In this document: in pieces, positions 46,899 through 57,240 of the stretch
Layout of the letters: each line of letters opens with the position of its first letter
How positions within the stretch are numbered: position 1 is the stretch's first letter
NCBI RefSeq assembly: GCF_021462505.1
Contig: NZ_JAKEDV010000010.1
Location: 23,225-87,224 of the forward strand
Source of the DNA: Thermus brockianus
Lineage (GTDB): Bacteria > Deinococcota > Deinococci > Deinococcales > Thermaceae
Length of the DNA: 64,000 nt
Reading direction: 5' to 3'
Notes under the pieces: generated by a model
Told to the model about the DNA's origin: nothing
What the model saw: the letters and a program-made list of their open reading frames with translations, nothing else
Database searches by the model: none
Made by a program: the position numbers and the translations under genes

Positions 46899-47231
46899 AT
46901 GGAAGCGGAGGCCAAGCTGCCTACCAAGGAAGAGGTCCTCGAGGCCCTCAAGGTGGTCTACGACCCGGAGATCCCGGTGAACATCGTGGACCTAGGCCTC
47001 GTGTACGACGTGGAGGTGCACGAAAACGGCATGGTGGACATCACCATGACCCTCACCGCCATCGGCTGCCCCGCCCAGGACGTGGTGAAGGCGGATGCGG
47101 AGATGGCGGTCATGCGCCTACCTGGGGTCCAGGGGGTGAACGTGGAGTTCGTCTGGACCCCGCCTTGGACCCCGGCGCGCATGACGGAGGAGGGGAAGCG
47201 GATGATGCGCATGTTCGGCTTCAACGTCTGA
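46899..47231 (+). CDS. SufT/MIP18 (DUF59) iron-sulfur assembly factor
   Basis: This 110-residue protein is a DUF59/MIP18 domain: EVLEALKVVYDPEIPVNIVDLGLVYDV and TMTLTAIGCPAQDVV, with the reactive Cys in IGCPAQ and C-terminal WTPPWTPARMTEEGKRMM. Members (SufT, the PaaD-like group) help mature iron-sulfur proteins. No suf genes are adjacent, though the window holds many iron-sulfur subunits. Confidence 0.88.
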   Translation: MEAEAKLPTKEEVLEALKVVYDPEIPVNIVDLGLVYDVEVHENGMVDITMTLTAIGCPAQDVVKADAEMAVMRLPGVQGVNVEFVWTPPWTPARMTEEGKRMMRMFGFNV

Positions 47232-47306
47232 GGAAGGGCCTCGAGGGCGGGGGGCTTCCCCACCCTTTGGGGCCATTGTCCGTGGCTGGGGTGGAAAAAT
47301 AGGGGC

Positions 47307-49037
47307 ATGCCGGTTAGCCGCTATTACGACGTCAAGCGGGACGAAAAGGGCGAACGTTACCTGGAGCCTTACGTCACGGGTTTTCTCCTCCTAAGGCTTC
47401 CCCTCCTCAACAAGGGCACGGCCTTCACCGAGGAGGAAAGGCGCGCTCTGGGCCTAGAAGGCCTCCTGCCTCCCCACGTGAACACCCTGGAGGAGCAGAA
47501 GGAACGGGTCTACCGCCGCTACCGCCTCATCGCCTCCCCCCTGGACAAGCACATCTACCTCCGCCACCTCCAAGACCGCAACGAGGTCCTCTTCTACGCC
47601 CTTTTGGTGGACCACCTGGAGGAGATGCTCCCCATCCTCTACACCCCCACGGTGGGGGAGGCGGTGCGGGAGTTCTCCCACATCTACCGCTACCCCCGGG
47701 GCTTCACCGTGAGCACCCGAAACATTGACCGGGTGGAGGAGGCCCTGGCGAATGTCCCCCTAGAGGAGGTGCGCCTCATCGTGGCCACGGACTCCTCCGC
47801 CATCCTCGGCATCGGGGACCAGGGGTATGGGGGGATGGCCATCGCCATCGGCAAGCTCACCCTGTACACCGCCGTGGGCGGGGTGGGGCCCGACAAGACC
47901 CTGCCCGTGGAGTTGGACGTGGGCACGGACCGGGAGGACCTCCTCAACGACCCCCTCTACCTTGGGGTGCGGCACAAGCGCTTGAGGGGCGAGGCCTACT
48001 ACCGGTTCCTGGACCGCTTCGTGGAGGCGGTGCGCAAGCGCTACCCCAAGGCCCTCATCCAGTGGGAGGACTTCGCCAAGGAGGCGGCCTTTACCGTGCT
48101 GGAGCGCTACCGCAAGGTGGTGCCCTCCTTCAACGACGACATCCAGGGCACGGGGGCCGTGGCCCTGGCCGGGGTGCTTTCCGCTTGCCGCCTCAAAGGG
48201 GAGCGGCTTTCCGAGCAGGTGGTGGTGGTCTACGGGGCGGGGGCCGGGGGGGTTGGCGTGGCCTGGGCCTTGGTGGAGGGGATGAAGCGGGAGGGCCTGA
48301 GCGAGGAGGAGGCCAAGGCCCGGGTCTTGGTCCTGGACTCCCGGGGGCTTTTGGTGGAGGGGCGGAACATGGAGGCCTACAAGCGGCCCTTCGCCCAGAA
48401 GCGGGAGCGCCTTCGGGACTGGCGTTTTTCCGGCGAGTACCCAAACCTTTTGGAGACTATCCAAAACGCCCGGGCCACGGTGCTCCTCGGCCTTTCGGGC
48501 CAGGGGGGAAGCTTCACCGAGCCCGTGGTGCGGGCCATGCTGGAAAACACCCCTAGGCCCGTGATCTTCCCCCTTTCCAACCCCACCTCGGCCAGCGAGG
48601 CCCTGCCCGACGACCTCATCTACTGGACGGAAGGGCAGGCCCTGGTGGCGGCGGGTAGCCCCTTCCCCCCCGTGGGCTACAAGGGCCGGACCATCCCCGT
48701 GGGCCAGGGGAACAACGCCTTCATCTTCCCTGGGCTCGGCCTGGGGGCGGTATTGGCCCGGGCCCGGGAGGTGACGGACGGGATGGTCCTCGAGGCCGCC
48801 TACGCCCTCTACGAGTTCACCCGAGAGCGCTTCCCCGACCTCCTTTACCCCCCGGTGCGCCACCTCAGGGAGGTTTCCCCCTACGTGGCCGCCCGGGTCA
48901 TGCGGAAGGCCCTGGAGGAGGGCGTGGCGGAGGAAGAGCGCATCCAGGGGCTTTCCTTCCCCGAGCTTTACGCCTTCGTGCAAAGCCGCTTCTGGGAGCC
49001 CAAGTACCTCCCCTACCGCCCCGCCCCGGTAATCTAG
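47307..49037 (+). CDS. NAD-dependent malic enzyme
   Basis: Malic enzyme oxidatively decarboxylates malate to pyruvate. At 576 residues this is the long, eukaryote- and E. coli MaeA-like form. Motifs: [18 protein letters not shown] with the catalytic Tyr, [14 protein letters not shown], the metal site [10 protein letters not shown], the NAD site [12 protein letters not shown] and [16 protein letters not shown] preference is family inference. The NurA gene's promoter lies in its final codons. Confidence 0.93.
   Translation: MPVSRYYDVKRDEKGERYLEPYVTGFLLLRLPLLNKGTAFTEEERRALGLEGLLPPHVNTLEEQKERVYRRYRLIASPLDKHIYLRHLQDRNEVLFYALLVDHLEEMLPILYTPTVGEAVREFSHIYRYPRGFTVSTRNIDRVEEALANVPLEEVRLIVATDSSAILGIGDQGYGGMAIAIGKLTLYTAVGGVGPDKTLPVELDVGTDREDLLNDPLYLGVRHKRLRGEAYYRFLDRFVEAVRKRYPKALIQWEDFAKEAAFTVLERYRKVVPSFNDDIQGTGAVALAGVLSACRLKGERLSEQVVVVYGAGAGGVGVAWALVEGMKREGLSEEEAKARVLVLDSRGLLVEGRNMEAYKRPFAQKRERLRDWRFSGEYPNLLETIQNARATVLLGLSGQGGSFTEPVVRAMLENTPRPVIFPLSNPTSASEALPDDLIYWTEGQALVAAGSPFPPVGYKGRTIPVGQGNNAFIFPGLGLGAVLARAREVTDGMVLEAAYALYEFTRERFPDLLYPPVRHLREVSPYVAARVMRKALEEGVAEEERIQGLSFPELYAFVQSRFWEPKYLPYRPAPVI
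49030..49035 (+). promoter_or_regulatory. -10 box of nurA-herA
   Basis: TAATCT spans the last codons of malic enzyme and ends 6 bases before ATG 49042. Confidence 0.5.
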
Positions 49038-49041
49038 GGGC

Positions 49042-49920
49042 ATGGCCTGGCGGCTTTACGCCCTAGAGCTCCCCCAGGCCCAGGACCTCTTGCCCGAAGG
49101 GCCGGAGCCCGAGGGGTTCTGGCCCCTGGAGGAGCCCTGGGCGGCGAGGAGGGCGGAGGCCCTCCCTTGGCCCGAGCCCCTTTACTTCCTGGACGGCAAG
49201 GAGCGGGCGGAGGGGCTTTTGGCGGAGGGAAGGCGGCTTGCCCTTTTGGGGTGCGTGGCCGCGGGGGCCGTGGTCTACGAGGGGGGGAGGATGCGCCTCC
49301 TGCCCCCCAGGGTGCGCCGGGTGGGGGTGGGGCTTTCCGAGCCCCTGAGGGTAGGGGAACTCCGCTACGAGCCTTTCCCGGCGGAGGGGGAAGGGGTTTA
49401 CGCCCTCCAGGAGGGCTTGCGGCGGGCGAGGGCCAACCTCGAGGCGGAGGTGGCCCAGGAGCTTTCCGGGGGGCTTCTCGTGGTGGATGGCCCCGTGCGC
49501 CTCAAGAGGGTGGGGCCCATCCTGGGCTACATCAAGACCCATTGGGCCCGCTACCTGCCCCCGGAAAAGGAGGCGCTCTTGGCGGCCCTCGCCCCCGGGG
49601 AGAGGACCCCCCTTTTCCGCATCCGGCGCAAGGGGTTGGAGCTTGCAAGCTGGTACCTGCGCCTGCCCCTGCCCCCGGAGGGGGTGAGGCCCCCGGAGGC
49701 GGGGCTTTTGCGCCTGGAAACCCCTTTGGATGGCCCCTATGGGTGGCTTGCGGCGCTTTCCCTAAGCCTTTTCCCCGCCCTGGCCTCCCACCCCGTGAAG
49801 GACCCCAGGGCGCCCCAGAACCTCACCCCCGTGGGGGGCTTGGAAAGGGAGTTGGGCCGTAGGATGGGAAGCCGCGAGGTGGTGGCCCGGCTTTTGGCTC
49901 GGTACTTGGGAGGTGGTTGA
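49042..49920 (+). CDS. nurA: NurA-family nuclease
   Basis: This 292-residue protein lies immediately before herA and overlaps it as TGATG, the widespread NurA-HerA pairing. NurA is a 5'-3' nuclease that works with the HerA hexamer in DNA end resection. Candidate active-site acids are Asp51 in YFLDGKERAEGLL (first NurA motif, usually DGS) and Asp149 in LLVVDGPVRL; the conserved IKTHWARYLPP and a late LETPLDGPYGWLAAL fit the family. Assignment rests on motifs plus context. Confidence 0.78.
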   Translation: MAWRLYALELPQAQDLLPEGPEPEGFWPLEEPWAARRAEALPWPEPLYFLDGKERAEGLLAEGRRLALLGCVAAGAVVYEGGRMRLLPPRVRRVGVGLSEPLRVGELRYEPFPAEGEGVYALQEGLRRARANLEAEVAQELSGGLLVVDGPVRLKRVGPILGYIKTHWARYLPPEKEALLAALAPGERTPLFRIRRKGLELASWYLRLPLPPEGVRPPEAGLLRLETPLDGPYGWLAALSLSLFPALASHPVKDPRAPQNLTPVGGLERELGRRMGSREVVARLLARYLGGG

Positions 49921-51644
49921 TGGAACGGGTGGGCGTGGTTTTGGGTAGCCGGGAGGCCACCCCCTTGGCCTTCTGGGTGGGGGTGGAGGGGGAGGGCCTC
50001 CTGAGACTGGACGACCTGGTGGTGGTGGAAGGCTTCCACCCCAAGGTGGGCAGGGTGCGCTACTTCGGCATGGTGGACCACGTGGCCAAGGTGCACGAGG
50101 GGGAAACTTACGATACGGACACCTTCTTGGCGGTGGAGGGGCACATCCCCGTGAGCCTGGCCTACGTGGCCCACGTGAGCGTGACCCGCATCCTCCCCGA
50201 GGAGTTCTTCCCGCCCGACCCCGGCTCCCCCGTCTACCTGGCGAAGGGGGAGGACCTGGAGCTCGCCCTCTACTACGAGGGCATGCGGAACCAAAAGGGG
50301 ACCACCAAGCTCCCCGCCGGCCTCCTCAAGAACGGGGAGGTGGCCTATTTGAACCTGGAGTTTCTGAACGGGGTGAAGGGCGGGCACGTGAACATCTCCG
50401 GCATCAGCGGGGTGGCGGCCAAGACCAGCTACGCCACCTTCCTCCTCAAGAGCCTCCTGGAAAGCGGGGTCTTGGAGGACGCCCACCAGGCCAAGGTCCT
50501 CCTTTTCAACGTGAAGGGGGAGGACCTCTTCTTCCTGGACAAGCCCAACGCCCGCCTCACGGAGGAGGCCAAGGCGGAGTACGAGGCCCTGGGCCTTCCC
50601 CCCACGCCCTTTAGGAGCGTGGCCTTCCTGGCCCCTCCCAAGAAGGACGGGTACGTGCCCGACGTGGACACCCGCCTCGAGGGAGTGCGGGCCTACCACT
50701 ACGACCTGGTCCAGTTCTGCCAAAGGGGGCTTCTCCCCTTCCTCTTCGCCGACCGGGGCTTCATGACCAACCTGGGCTTTTTGGTCCAGCACCTCACGGA
50801 AAAGCTCCGGCGCCTCGCCGAGGGGCAGAAGGGCCCCCACCTCCTGGTGGACGACTGGCCCCGGGAGGAGCTACCCGAGGCGAAGGCCTTTGACGCCCTG
50901 GGCAAAGTGCCCCTAAGGAGCTTCGCCGACCTGGTGCGCTACCTGGAGTACAAGCTCCTGGGCCCGGAAACGGGGGAGGGGGAAGGGGACAGGTCCTGGA
51001 CCGCAAGGCAGGCCCGGGGCACCCTCGAGGCCTTCGTGAGGCGGCTTAGGGCCAGCGTGGAGAACGTGGCCCACCTCATCCGGGGCGACCGCCCCGGAAA
51101 CCCCCCAGACCCCCTGAAGGGCGAGCAGGTCCACGTGGTGGACCTGGCCAAGCTCTCCCCCCAGGCGCAGATGTTCGTGGTGGGAAGCCTCCTCAAGGAC
51201 GTCTTTGAGCGCAAGGAGCGGGGGCAGTACCGGGGCCGGGTCTTCATCGTCTTGGACGAGCTCAACAAGTACGCCCCCCGGGACGAGGAGGGCCCCATCA
51301 AGGACGTGCTTTTGGACATCGCGGAAAGGGGCCGCTCCTTGGGCGTCATCCTCATCGGGGCGGAGCAGACGGCGAGCGAGGTGGAGCGCCGGGTGGTGGG
51401 GAACGCCGCCATAAGGGTGGTGGGCCGCCTGGACGCCGCCGAGGCGGAGCGCCCCGAGTACCGCTACCTCCCCACCACCTTCCGCCAACGGGCCCTCATC
51501 CTGCCCCAGGGGTGGGTGATCCTCCACCAGCCGGAGATCCCCGTGCCCCTTTTGGTGCGCTTCCCCTTCCCCGCCTGGGCCACCAAGCGGGAGGAGGTCT
51601 TGGAGGACAACTCCGCCGAGGCCCTGAGGCGCGAGCTCTTTTAG
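49920..51644 (+). CDS. herA: HerA-family DNA translocase ATPase
   Basis: HerA is a hexameric ATP-driven DNA pump that partners NurA. The 574-residue protein has an N-terminal HAS-barrel-like domain (GSREATPLAFWV to about 120), Walker A at residues 161-170 reading GISGVAAKTS (the usual Gly before Lys is Ala), Walker B VFIVLDELNKYAP with Asp446-Glu447, and a C-terminal arginine-finger and LIGAEQTASEVERRV region. ATG 49920 has GGAGGT upstream and overlaps the nurA stop. Confidence 0.88.
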   Translation: MERVGVVLGSREATPLAFWVGVEGEGLLRLDDLVVVEGFHPKVGRVRYFGMVDHVAKVHEGETYDTDTFLAVEGHIPVSLAYVAHVSVTRILPEEFFPPDPGSPVYLAKGEDLELALYYEGMRNQKGTTKLPAGLLKNGEVAYLNLEFLNGVKGGHVNISGISGVAAKTSYATFLLKSLLESGVLEDAHQAKVLLFNVKGEDLFFLDKPNARLTEEAKAEYEALGLPPTPFRSVAFLAPPKKDGYVPDVDTRLEGVRAYHYDLVQFCQRGLLPFLFADRGFMTNLGFLVQHLTEKLRRLAEGQKGPHLLVDDWPREELPEAKAFDALGKVPLRSFADLVRYLEYKLLGPETGEGEGDRSWTARQARGTLEAFVRRLRASVENVAHLIRGDRPGNPPDPLKGEQVHVVDLAKLSPQAQMFVVGSLLKDVFERKERGQYRGRVFIVLDELNKYAPRDEEGPIKDVLLDIAERGRSLGVILIGAEQTASEVERRVVGNAAIRVVGRLDAAEAERPEYRYLPTTFRQRALILPQGWVILHQPEIPVPLLVRFPFPAWATKREEVLEDNSAEALRRELF

Positions 51645-51662
51645 GGGTAGCATAGCCTTGGT

Positions 51663-52712
51663 ATGAAGCGCACCCCCCTTTACGAGGCCCACCTGCGCCT
51701 GGGCGGGCGCATGGTGGCCTTTGCCGGCTACGCCCTTCCCCTGCAGTACACCTCCATCGTGGAGGAGCACCTGGCGGTGAGGCGGGAAGCGGGCGTGTTT
51801 GACGTGAGCCACATGGGGGAGTTCTGGGTGCGGGGGGAGGAGGCGCTCCCCTTCCTCCAGTGGGCCACGGCGAACGACGCCGCCCGGCTCAAGGTGGGGA
51901 GGGCCCAGTACTCCATGCTCCCAAACGAAAGGGGCGGGGTGGTGGACGATATCTACCTCTACCGCCTGGGCGAGGCGGAGTACCTCATGGTGGTCAACGC
52001 CGCCAACATCGCCAAGGACTTCGCCCACCTCGAGGCCTTGGCAGAAGGCTTCCGGGTGGAGCTTTTGGACCGCTCCGAGGCCACCGCCCTCCTCGCCCTC
52101 CAAGGCCCCAAGGCGGAAAGCCTCCTGCAGGGGCTTACCGACGCCGACCTAAAGGGGCGCAAGAAGAACGATGTCTTCCAGGCCCAGGTGGCGGGCCGCC
52201 CTGCCCTCCTTGCCCGCACGGGGTACACGGGGGAGGACGGGTTTGAGCTCTTCCTGGCCCCCGAGGACGCCGAGGCGGTCTTCCTGGCCCTGGTGGAGGC
52301 GGGGGCGAAGCCCTGTGGCCTTGGGGCCCGGGATACCCTGCGCCTCGAGGCCGGCTTCCCCCTCTACGGCCACGAGCTCACCGATACCACCAACCCCCTC
52401 TGCACCCCCTGGGCCTGGGTGGTGAAGCGGGAAAAGGACTTCCTGGGCAAGGAGGCCATGCTTTCCGGGGCCTGCCGGGAAAGGCTCGTGGGCCTGGTGT
52501 TGGAAACCGGCATCCCCCGGGAAGGCTACCGGGTGTTTTCCGGGGAAGCCCCGGTGGGCCGGGTGACGAGCGGGGGCTACTCCCCCCTTCTGGAAAAGGG
52601 CATCGCCCTGGCCTACGTGGAGGAGGGGGCGGAAGGCCCCTTCTCCGTGGAGGTACGGGGAAGGCGGGTACAGGCTTCCCTTAGCCCCTTGCCCTTTGTG
52701 CCGCTAAAATAG
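51663..52712 (+). CDS. gcvT: Glycine cleavage T protein (aminomethyltransferase)
   Basis: GcvT releases ammonia from the H-protein-bound aminomethyl group and forms methylenetetrahydrofolate. The 349-residue protein has RTPLYEAHLRLGGRMVAFAGY, GVFDVSHMGEFWVRG with the catalytic Asp nearby, and GLGARDTLRLEAGFPLYGHEL. TAGCAT lies 9 bases before the ATG. It opens the gcv cluster; gcvH follows after 18 bases. Confidence 0.96.
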   Translation: MKRTPLYEAHLRLGGRMVAFAGYALPLQYTSIVEEHLAVRREAGVFDVSHMGEFWVRGEEALPFLQWATANDAARLKVGRAQYSMLPNERGGVVDDIYLYRLGEAEYLMVVNAANIAKDFAHLEALAEGFRVELLDRSEATALLALQGPKAESLLQGLTDADLKGRKKNDVFQAQVAGRPALLARTGYTGEDGFELFLAPEDAEAVFLALVEAGAKPCGLGARDTLRLEAGFPLYGHELTDTTNPLCTPWAWVVKREKDFLGKEAMLSGACRERLVGLVLETGIPREGYRVFSGEAPVGRVTSGGYSPLLEKGIALAYVEEGAEGPFSVEVRGRRVQASLSPLPFVPLK

Positions 52713-52730
52713 CGGGGGTTAGGAGGCGCT

Positions 52731-53117
<387 letters not shown>

Positions 53118-53182
53118 CATGGTTTTCCCGAGGGCGGCCCTTCCCCGCACGGGTTTAGGCGGGGGGGCGTGTCCCTCTGTGG

Positions 53183-53209
53183 CCCCGGGTCAAATGGCCC
53201 GGGGGTTTT
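53183..53209 (+). terminator. Hairpin between gcvH and gcvPA
   Basis: CCCCGGG (53183-53189) pairs with CCCGGGG (53198-53204) around an 8-base loop, followed by GTTTTG. It looks like an intrinsic terminator or attenuator in the 108-base gap, so gcvTH could be expressed above gcvPAPB. Confidence 0.65.
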
Positions 53210-53225
53210 GTTTAAGGATGGACCT

Positions 53226-54542
53226 ATGGACTACGCGCCCCATACCGAGGCGGAGATCCAGGAGATGCTGAAGCGGGTGGGGGCGGAAAGGCTAGAGGAC
53301 CTCTTCCGCCACCTGCCCGAGGAGATCCTCAACCCCGAGATTGCCCTGCCCGAGCCCATGCCCGAGTGGGCGGTTTTGGAGGCGCTGAGGCGGCTCGCCG
53401 AGAGGAACAAGCCCGCCCGCAAGGCCTTCCTGGGCGGGGGAATCCGGAGCCACCACGTGCCCCCCGTGGTCCAGGCCCTGGCGGGCCGGGGGGAGTTCCT
53501 CACCGCCTACACCCCCTACCAGCCCGAGGTGAGCCAGGGGGTCCTGCAGGCCACCTTTGAGTACCAGACCATGATCGCCGAGCTCACGGGCCTCGAGGTG
53601 GCCAACGCCTCCATGTACGACGGCGCCACCGCCCTGGCGGAAGGGGTTCTCCTGGCCCTGAGGGAAACGGGCCGGATGGGGGTCCTGGTCTCCCAAGGGG
53701 TCCACCCCGAGTACCGGGCGGTGCTCAAGGCCTACCTGGAGGCGGTGGGGGCGGAGCTAAAGGTCCTTCCCCTGGAAGGGGGGCGCACCCCTTCCGTCCC
53801 GGTGCCCGAGGGGGTGGGGGCGGTGGTGGGGCAGAACCCCAACTACCTGGGGGCTCTGGAGGACCTCGCCCCCCTGGCGGAGGCGGCCCACCGGGCGGGG
53901 GCCCTTTTCGTGGCGGTGGCCGACCCCCTTTCCCTCGGGGTCCTCAAGCCCCCGGGGGCCTACGGGGCGGACATCGCCGTGGGGGATGGGCAGAGCCTGG
54001 GCCTGCCCATGGGTTACGGCGGCCCCCACTTCGGCTACCTGGCCACCAAGAAGGCCTTCGTGCGCCAGCTCCCGGGGCGCCTGGTCTCGGAGACGGTGGA
54101 CGCCGAGGGCAGGCGGGGCTTCATCCTCACTCTGCAGGCCCGGGAGCAGTACATCCGGCGGGCTAAAGCCAAAAGCAACATCACCACCAACGCCCAGCTC
54201 ACCGCCCTCATGGGGGCCATGTACCTGGCGGCCTTGGGGCCCGAGGGGCTTAAGGAGGTGGCCCTCCGGGGTGTGGCCCTGGCCCACCGGCTTTACCACC
54301 TCCTCCTGGAGGTGCCGGGGGTGGAGGCCTTCACGCCGGCGCCTTTCTTCAACGAGTTCGCCCTCAGGCTTCCCAAGCCCCCAGAGGCGGTGCGCAAGGC
54401 CCTGGCGGCCCGGAGCCTCCACGCCGCCACCCCCGTGCCCGAGGAATACGGGGAAAACCTGGCCCTCTTCGCCGCCACGGAGCTCCACGAGGAGGAGGAC
54501 CTCTTGGCCCTGAGGGATGCCCTGAAGGAGGTGTTGGCGTGA
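53226..54542 (+). CDS. gcvPA: Glycine dehydrogenase (decarboxylating) subunit 1
   Basis: This is the N-terminal half of the split P protein that decarboxylates glycine. The 438-residue protein has the family segments [56 protein letters not shown] and [11 protein letters not shown]. It lacks the PLP lysine, which is in subunit 2. ATG 53226 is chosen over an in-frame start at 53169 that would lie in the terminator hairpin. Its stop overlaps gcvPB as GTGA. Confidence 0.95.
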   Translation: MDYAPHTEAEIQEMLKRVGAERLEDLFRHLPEEILNPEIALPEPMPEWAVLEALRRLAERNKPARKAFLGGGIRSHHVPPVVQALAGRGEFLTAYTPYQPEVSQGVLQATFEYQTMIAELTGLEVANASMYDGATALAEGVLLALRETGRMGVLVSQGVHPEYRAVLKAYLEAVGAELKVLPLEGGRTPSVPVPEGVGAVVGQNPNYLGALEDLAPLAEAAHRAGALFVAVADPLSLGVLKPPGAYGADIAVGDGQSLGLPMGYGGPHFGYLATKKAFVRQLPGRLVSETVDAEGRRGFILTLQAREQYIRRAKAKSNITTNAQLTALMGAMYLAALGPEGLKEVALRGVALAHRLYHLLLEVPGVEAFTPAPFFNEFALRLPKPPEAVRKALAARSLHAATPVPEEYGENLALFAATELHEEEDLLALRDALKEVLA

Positions 54543-55963
54543 ACTACCCCCTCATCTTTGAACGGAGCCGCAAGGGAAGGCGCGGCCTGAAGCTCGTAAA
54601 GGAAGCACCCCAGGCGGAAAGCCTCATCCCCAAGGCCTTCCTGAGGGAGACCCCGCCCAGGCTTCCCGAGGTGGACGAGCTCACCCTGGTGCGCCACTAC
54701 ACGGGGCTTTCCCGCCGCCAGGTGGGGGTGGACACCACCTTCTACCCCTTGGGGAGCTGCACCATGAAGTACAACCCCAAGCTCCACGAGGAGGCGGCGC
54801 GGCTTTTCGCCGAGCTCCACCCCTACCAGGACCCCGGGACGGCCCAGGGGGCCTTGGCCCTCATGTGGGAGCTCGGGGAGTACCTGAAGGCCCTCACGGG
54901 CATGGACGCCATCACCCTCCAGCCCGCCGCTGGGGCCCACGGGGAGCTCACGGGGATTTTGGTCATCCGGGCCTACCACGAGGACCGGGGGGAGGGGAGG
55001 ACGCGCCGGCTTGTCCTGGTGCCGGACTCCGCCCACGGCTCCAACCCCGCCACCGCCAGCATGGCGGGCTACCAGGTGAAGGAGGTCCCCTCGGGGCCCG
55101 ATGGGGAGGTGGACCTCGAGGCCCTCAAGCGGGAGCTCGGCCCCCACGTGGCCGCCATCATGCTCACCAACCCCAACACCCTGGGGCTTTTTGAGAGGCG
55201 CATCCTGGAGATCTCCCGCCTGGCCAAGGCGGCAGGGGCGCAGCTTTACTACGATGGGGCCAACCTGAACGCCATCATGGGCTGGGCCCGCCCCGGGGAC
55301 ATGGGCTTTGACGTGGTCCACCTGAACCTGCACAAGACCTTCACCGTGCCCCACGGCGGGGGCGGCCCCGGTTCGGGCCCCGTGGGGGTGAAGGCCCACC
55401 TGGCCCCCTACCTGCCCGTGCCCCTGGTGGCCAAGGGGGAGGAGGGTTACTACCTGGACTTTGACCGGCCCAAGAGCATCGGGCGGGTGAAGGGCTTCTA
55501 CGGGAACTTCCTGGCCCTGGTGCGGGCCTGGGCCTACATCCGCACCCTGGGGCTTCCCGGGCTCAAGCGGGCGGCGGCCCTTTCCGTCCTCAACGCCCGC
55601 TACCTGAAGGAGCTTTTGAAGGAGAAGGGCTACCGGGTGCCTTACGATGGGCCTTGCATGCACGAGTTCGTGGCCCAGCCGCCCCAAGGGTATAGGGCCT
55701 TGGACCTGGCCAAGGGGCTTTTGGAGCTGGGCTTCCACCCCCCCACGGTCTACTTCCCCTTGATCGTCAAGGAAGCCCTCATGGTGGAGCCCACGGAAAC
55801 GGAGAGCAAGGAGACCCTCGAGGCCTTCGCCGAGGCCCTGGGGGAGCTTTTGCAAAAGCCCAAGGAGTGGCTGGAAAACGCCCCCTACACCACCCCGGTC
55901 CGCCGCCTGGACGAGCTAAGGGCCAACAAGTACCCCAAGCTCACCTACTTTGAGGAAGAGTGA
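54539..55963 (+). CDS. gcvPB: Glycine dehydrogenase (decarboxylating) subunit 2
   Basis: This subunit carries the PLP of glycine decarboxylase, on the Lys in [18 protein letters not shown]. The 474-residue protein also has [14 protein letters not shown] and [20 protein letters not shown]. The GTG start overlaps the gcvPA stop. Together with gcvT and gcvH it completes the glycine cleavage system except for the L protein (lipoamide dehydrogenase), which is not here. Confidence 0.96.
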   Translation: MNYPLIFERSRKGRRGLKLVKEAPQAESLIPKAFLRETPPRLPEVDELTLVRHYTGLSRRQVGVDTTFYPLGSCTMKYNPKLHEEAARLFAELHPYQDPGTAQGALALMWELGEYLKALTGMDAITLQPAAGAHGELTGILVIRAYHEDRGEGRTRRLVLVPDSAHGSNPATASMAGYQVKEVPSGPDGEVDLEALKRELGPHVAAIMLTNPNTLGLFERRILEISRLAKAAGAQLYYDGANLNAIMGWARPGDMGFDVVHLNLHKTFTVPHGGGGPGSGPVGVKAHLAPYLPVPLVAKGEEGYYLDFDRPKSIGRVKGFYGNFLALVRAWAYIRTLGLPGLKRAAALSVLNARYLKELLKEKGYRVPYDGPCMHEFVAQPPQGYRALDLAKGLLELGFHPPTVYFPLIVKEALMVEPTETESKETLEAFAEALGELLQKPKEWLENAPYTTPVRRLDELRANKYPKLTYFEEE

Positions 55964-55967
55964 AAAG

Positions 55968-55991
55968 GGGGCGGGGCTAAAGCCCCGCCCC
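55968..55991. terminator. Shared terminator of gcvPB and the psr operon
   Basis: GGGGCGGGGCT pairs with AGCCCCGCCCC, an almost loopless 10-11 bp hairpin between the convergent genes. The T-run (TTTT) follows it on the minus strand, so it best terminates the rhodanese end of the psr operon; for gcvPB it may work as a barrier without a T-run. Confidence 0.75.
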
Positions 55992-56005
55992 AAAACGTCC
56001 TGCCG

Positions 56006-56446
56006 CTACTTCTCCACAGGCAGGTTGGCTCCGGTCCAAGCCTTGTAGCCGCCCAGGATGCTCTTCACGTTGTACCCTAGGCCCCGCAGGAGGACGAGGC
56101 CCATGGCCCCCCGGTGGCCGATCCCACAGTAGATGATGATGGGCTTATTCTTGGGTAGCTCGCCTATCCGCTTGGGCAAGTCGCGGATGGGGATGTTCAC
56201 CGCCCCGGGAATGCGCCCGTCCTTGAACTCGCTCGGCTCCCGCACGTCCAGGATGAAGACGTCTAGGGTGTCCATCATCTGCTTGGCGGCGGCGGGCTGG
56301 ATGCCGTAGAAGTCCTGGGGCAACGTGGTCAGGAAGTTCCCGAGCTCCCGCACCGTGAGGGCGGAGAAAGTGGTGGTGGTCGCCTGGGCCAGAACCGGAA
56401 GAACCAGAAGGACTCCCAACCAAGCGAGCTTCTTCATGCCTTTCAT
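56006..56446 (-). CDS. Exported rhodanese-domain protein
   Basis: This 146-residue protein starts with a signal peptide (MKGMKKLAWLGVLLVLPVLAQA). The rhodanese domain has FILDVREPSEFKDGRIPGAVNIP and the active-site Cys loop YCGIGHRG, then LRGLGYNVKSILGGYKAW. Periplasmic rhodaneses bind and transfer sulfane sulfur; as the last gene after psrC, it probably delivers polysulfide or sulfane sulfur to PsrA (inference). ATG 56446 has AAAGGAGGT at ideal spacing. Confidence 0.9.
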   Translation of the reverse strand: MKGMKKLAWLGVLLVLPVLAQATTTTFSALTVRELGNFLTTLPQDFYGIQPAAAKQMMDTLDVFILDVREPSEFKDGRIPGAVNIPIRDLPKRIGELPKNKPIIIYCGIGHRGAMGLVLLRGLGYNVKSILGGYKAWTGANLPVEK

Positions 56447-56478
56447 CGCTTACCTCCTTTCCTAAAGGGGTTTTCCCC

Positions 56479-57240
56479 CTATAGGCCAAGACCTTGCCAC
56501 TGGCCTACCAGGACCCAGAGGGCCCGGAGCCCCGAGGCCGCCAAAAACCCCGCCCAGGGAGCCAGGTTTCCCCGTGCGAAGGCCCCAAGCCCCACCAAGA
56601 GGAGGAGGCCGTAAAGGACCCCACCTTCCTCCAGGAAATGGGCCTGGGCCTCCGGGGACAGGGTGAGGGGGTAAAGGAAGGCGAGGAAGAGGGATAGACC
56701 CGCCACGAGCCGAAAAGGGTAAGGGGCCCAGGGGCTCTGGAGCAGCGTGGCCAGACCTAAGGCGAGCGTTAGGGCGGTGACGGGGAAAAGCCCAGCCAAA
56801 AGGGCGTTCCAGAGGGGGCGGTTGGCGTTGACCGCCAGGGCCATCCCCGGGTAGGCCAGGACCACCAGGCTCAAGAGGAGGAGGACCCAGGCCAAGAACC
56901 GCCTCGGTCCTTTCCCCAGGTAGAGGAGGAGGGCGCTGGCGAAGGCCAGGGCTAGGCTCCAAGCGCCCCACCCGATGGGGCTTCCTGGGTGGAAGGAAAG
57001 GAAAAGCCAGACATGGGTGAAGCGAAAACGGGCGGGGGATTCTGCCCAGAGGACGAAGAGGTCCAAGGCGATGAGCCCCAAGGCGAAGAGGGTGTAGCGG
57101 CGGGCATCCTCGCTGGCCTTGAGGTGCAAAAGGGCGGCTAGAAAAGCCATGCCTCCTGCCAGCCCCACCAGCACGAAGTGTAGGGCGTTGGCCCAGTGCC
57201 AGAATTCTTGGGCATTGGGGAGGCCATAAAACTCAGTCAT
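56479..57240 (-). CDS. psrC: Polysulfide reductase membrane subunit PsrC
   Basis: PsrC is the NrfD-type membrane anchor that oxidises menaquinol. The 253-residue protein matches remembered T. thermophilus PsrC (structure known) in length and most residues, with eight membrane helices. The N-terminal FYGLPNAQEFWHWANALHFV includes the quinone-site His, and LWAESPARFRFTHVWLFLSF carries conserved polar residues of the proton path. It overlaps psrB by 8 bases and has GAGGT upstream. Confidence 0.95.
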   Translation of the reverse strand: MTEFYGLPNAQEFWHWANALHFVLVGLAGGMAFLAALLHLKASEDARRYTLFALGLIALDLFVLWAESPARFRFTHVWLFLSFHPGSPIGWGAWSLALAFASALLLYLGKGPRRFLAWVLLLLSLVVLAYPGMALAVNANRPLWNALLAGLFPVTALTLALGLATLLQSPWAPYPFRLVAGLSLFLAFLYPLTLSPEAQAHFLEEGGVLYGLLLLVGLGAFARGNLAPWAGFLAASGLRALWVLVGQWQGLGL

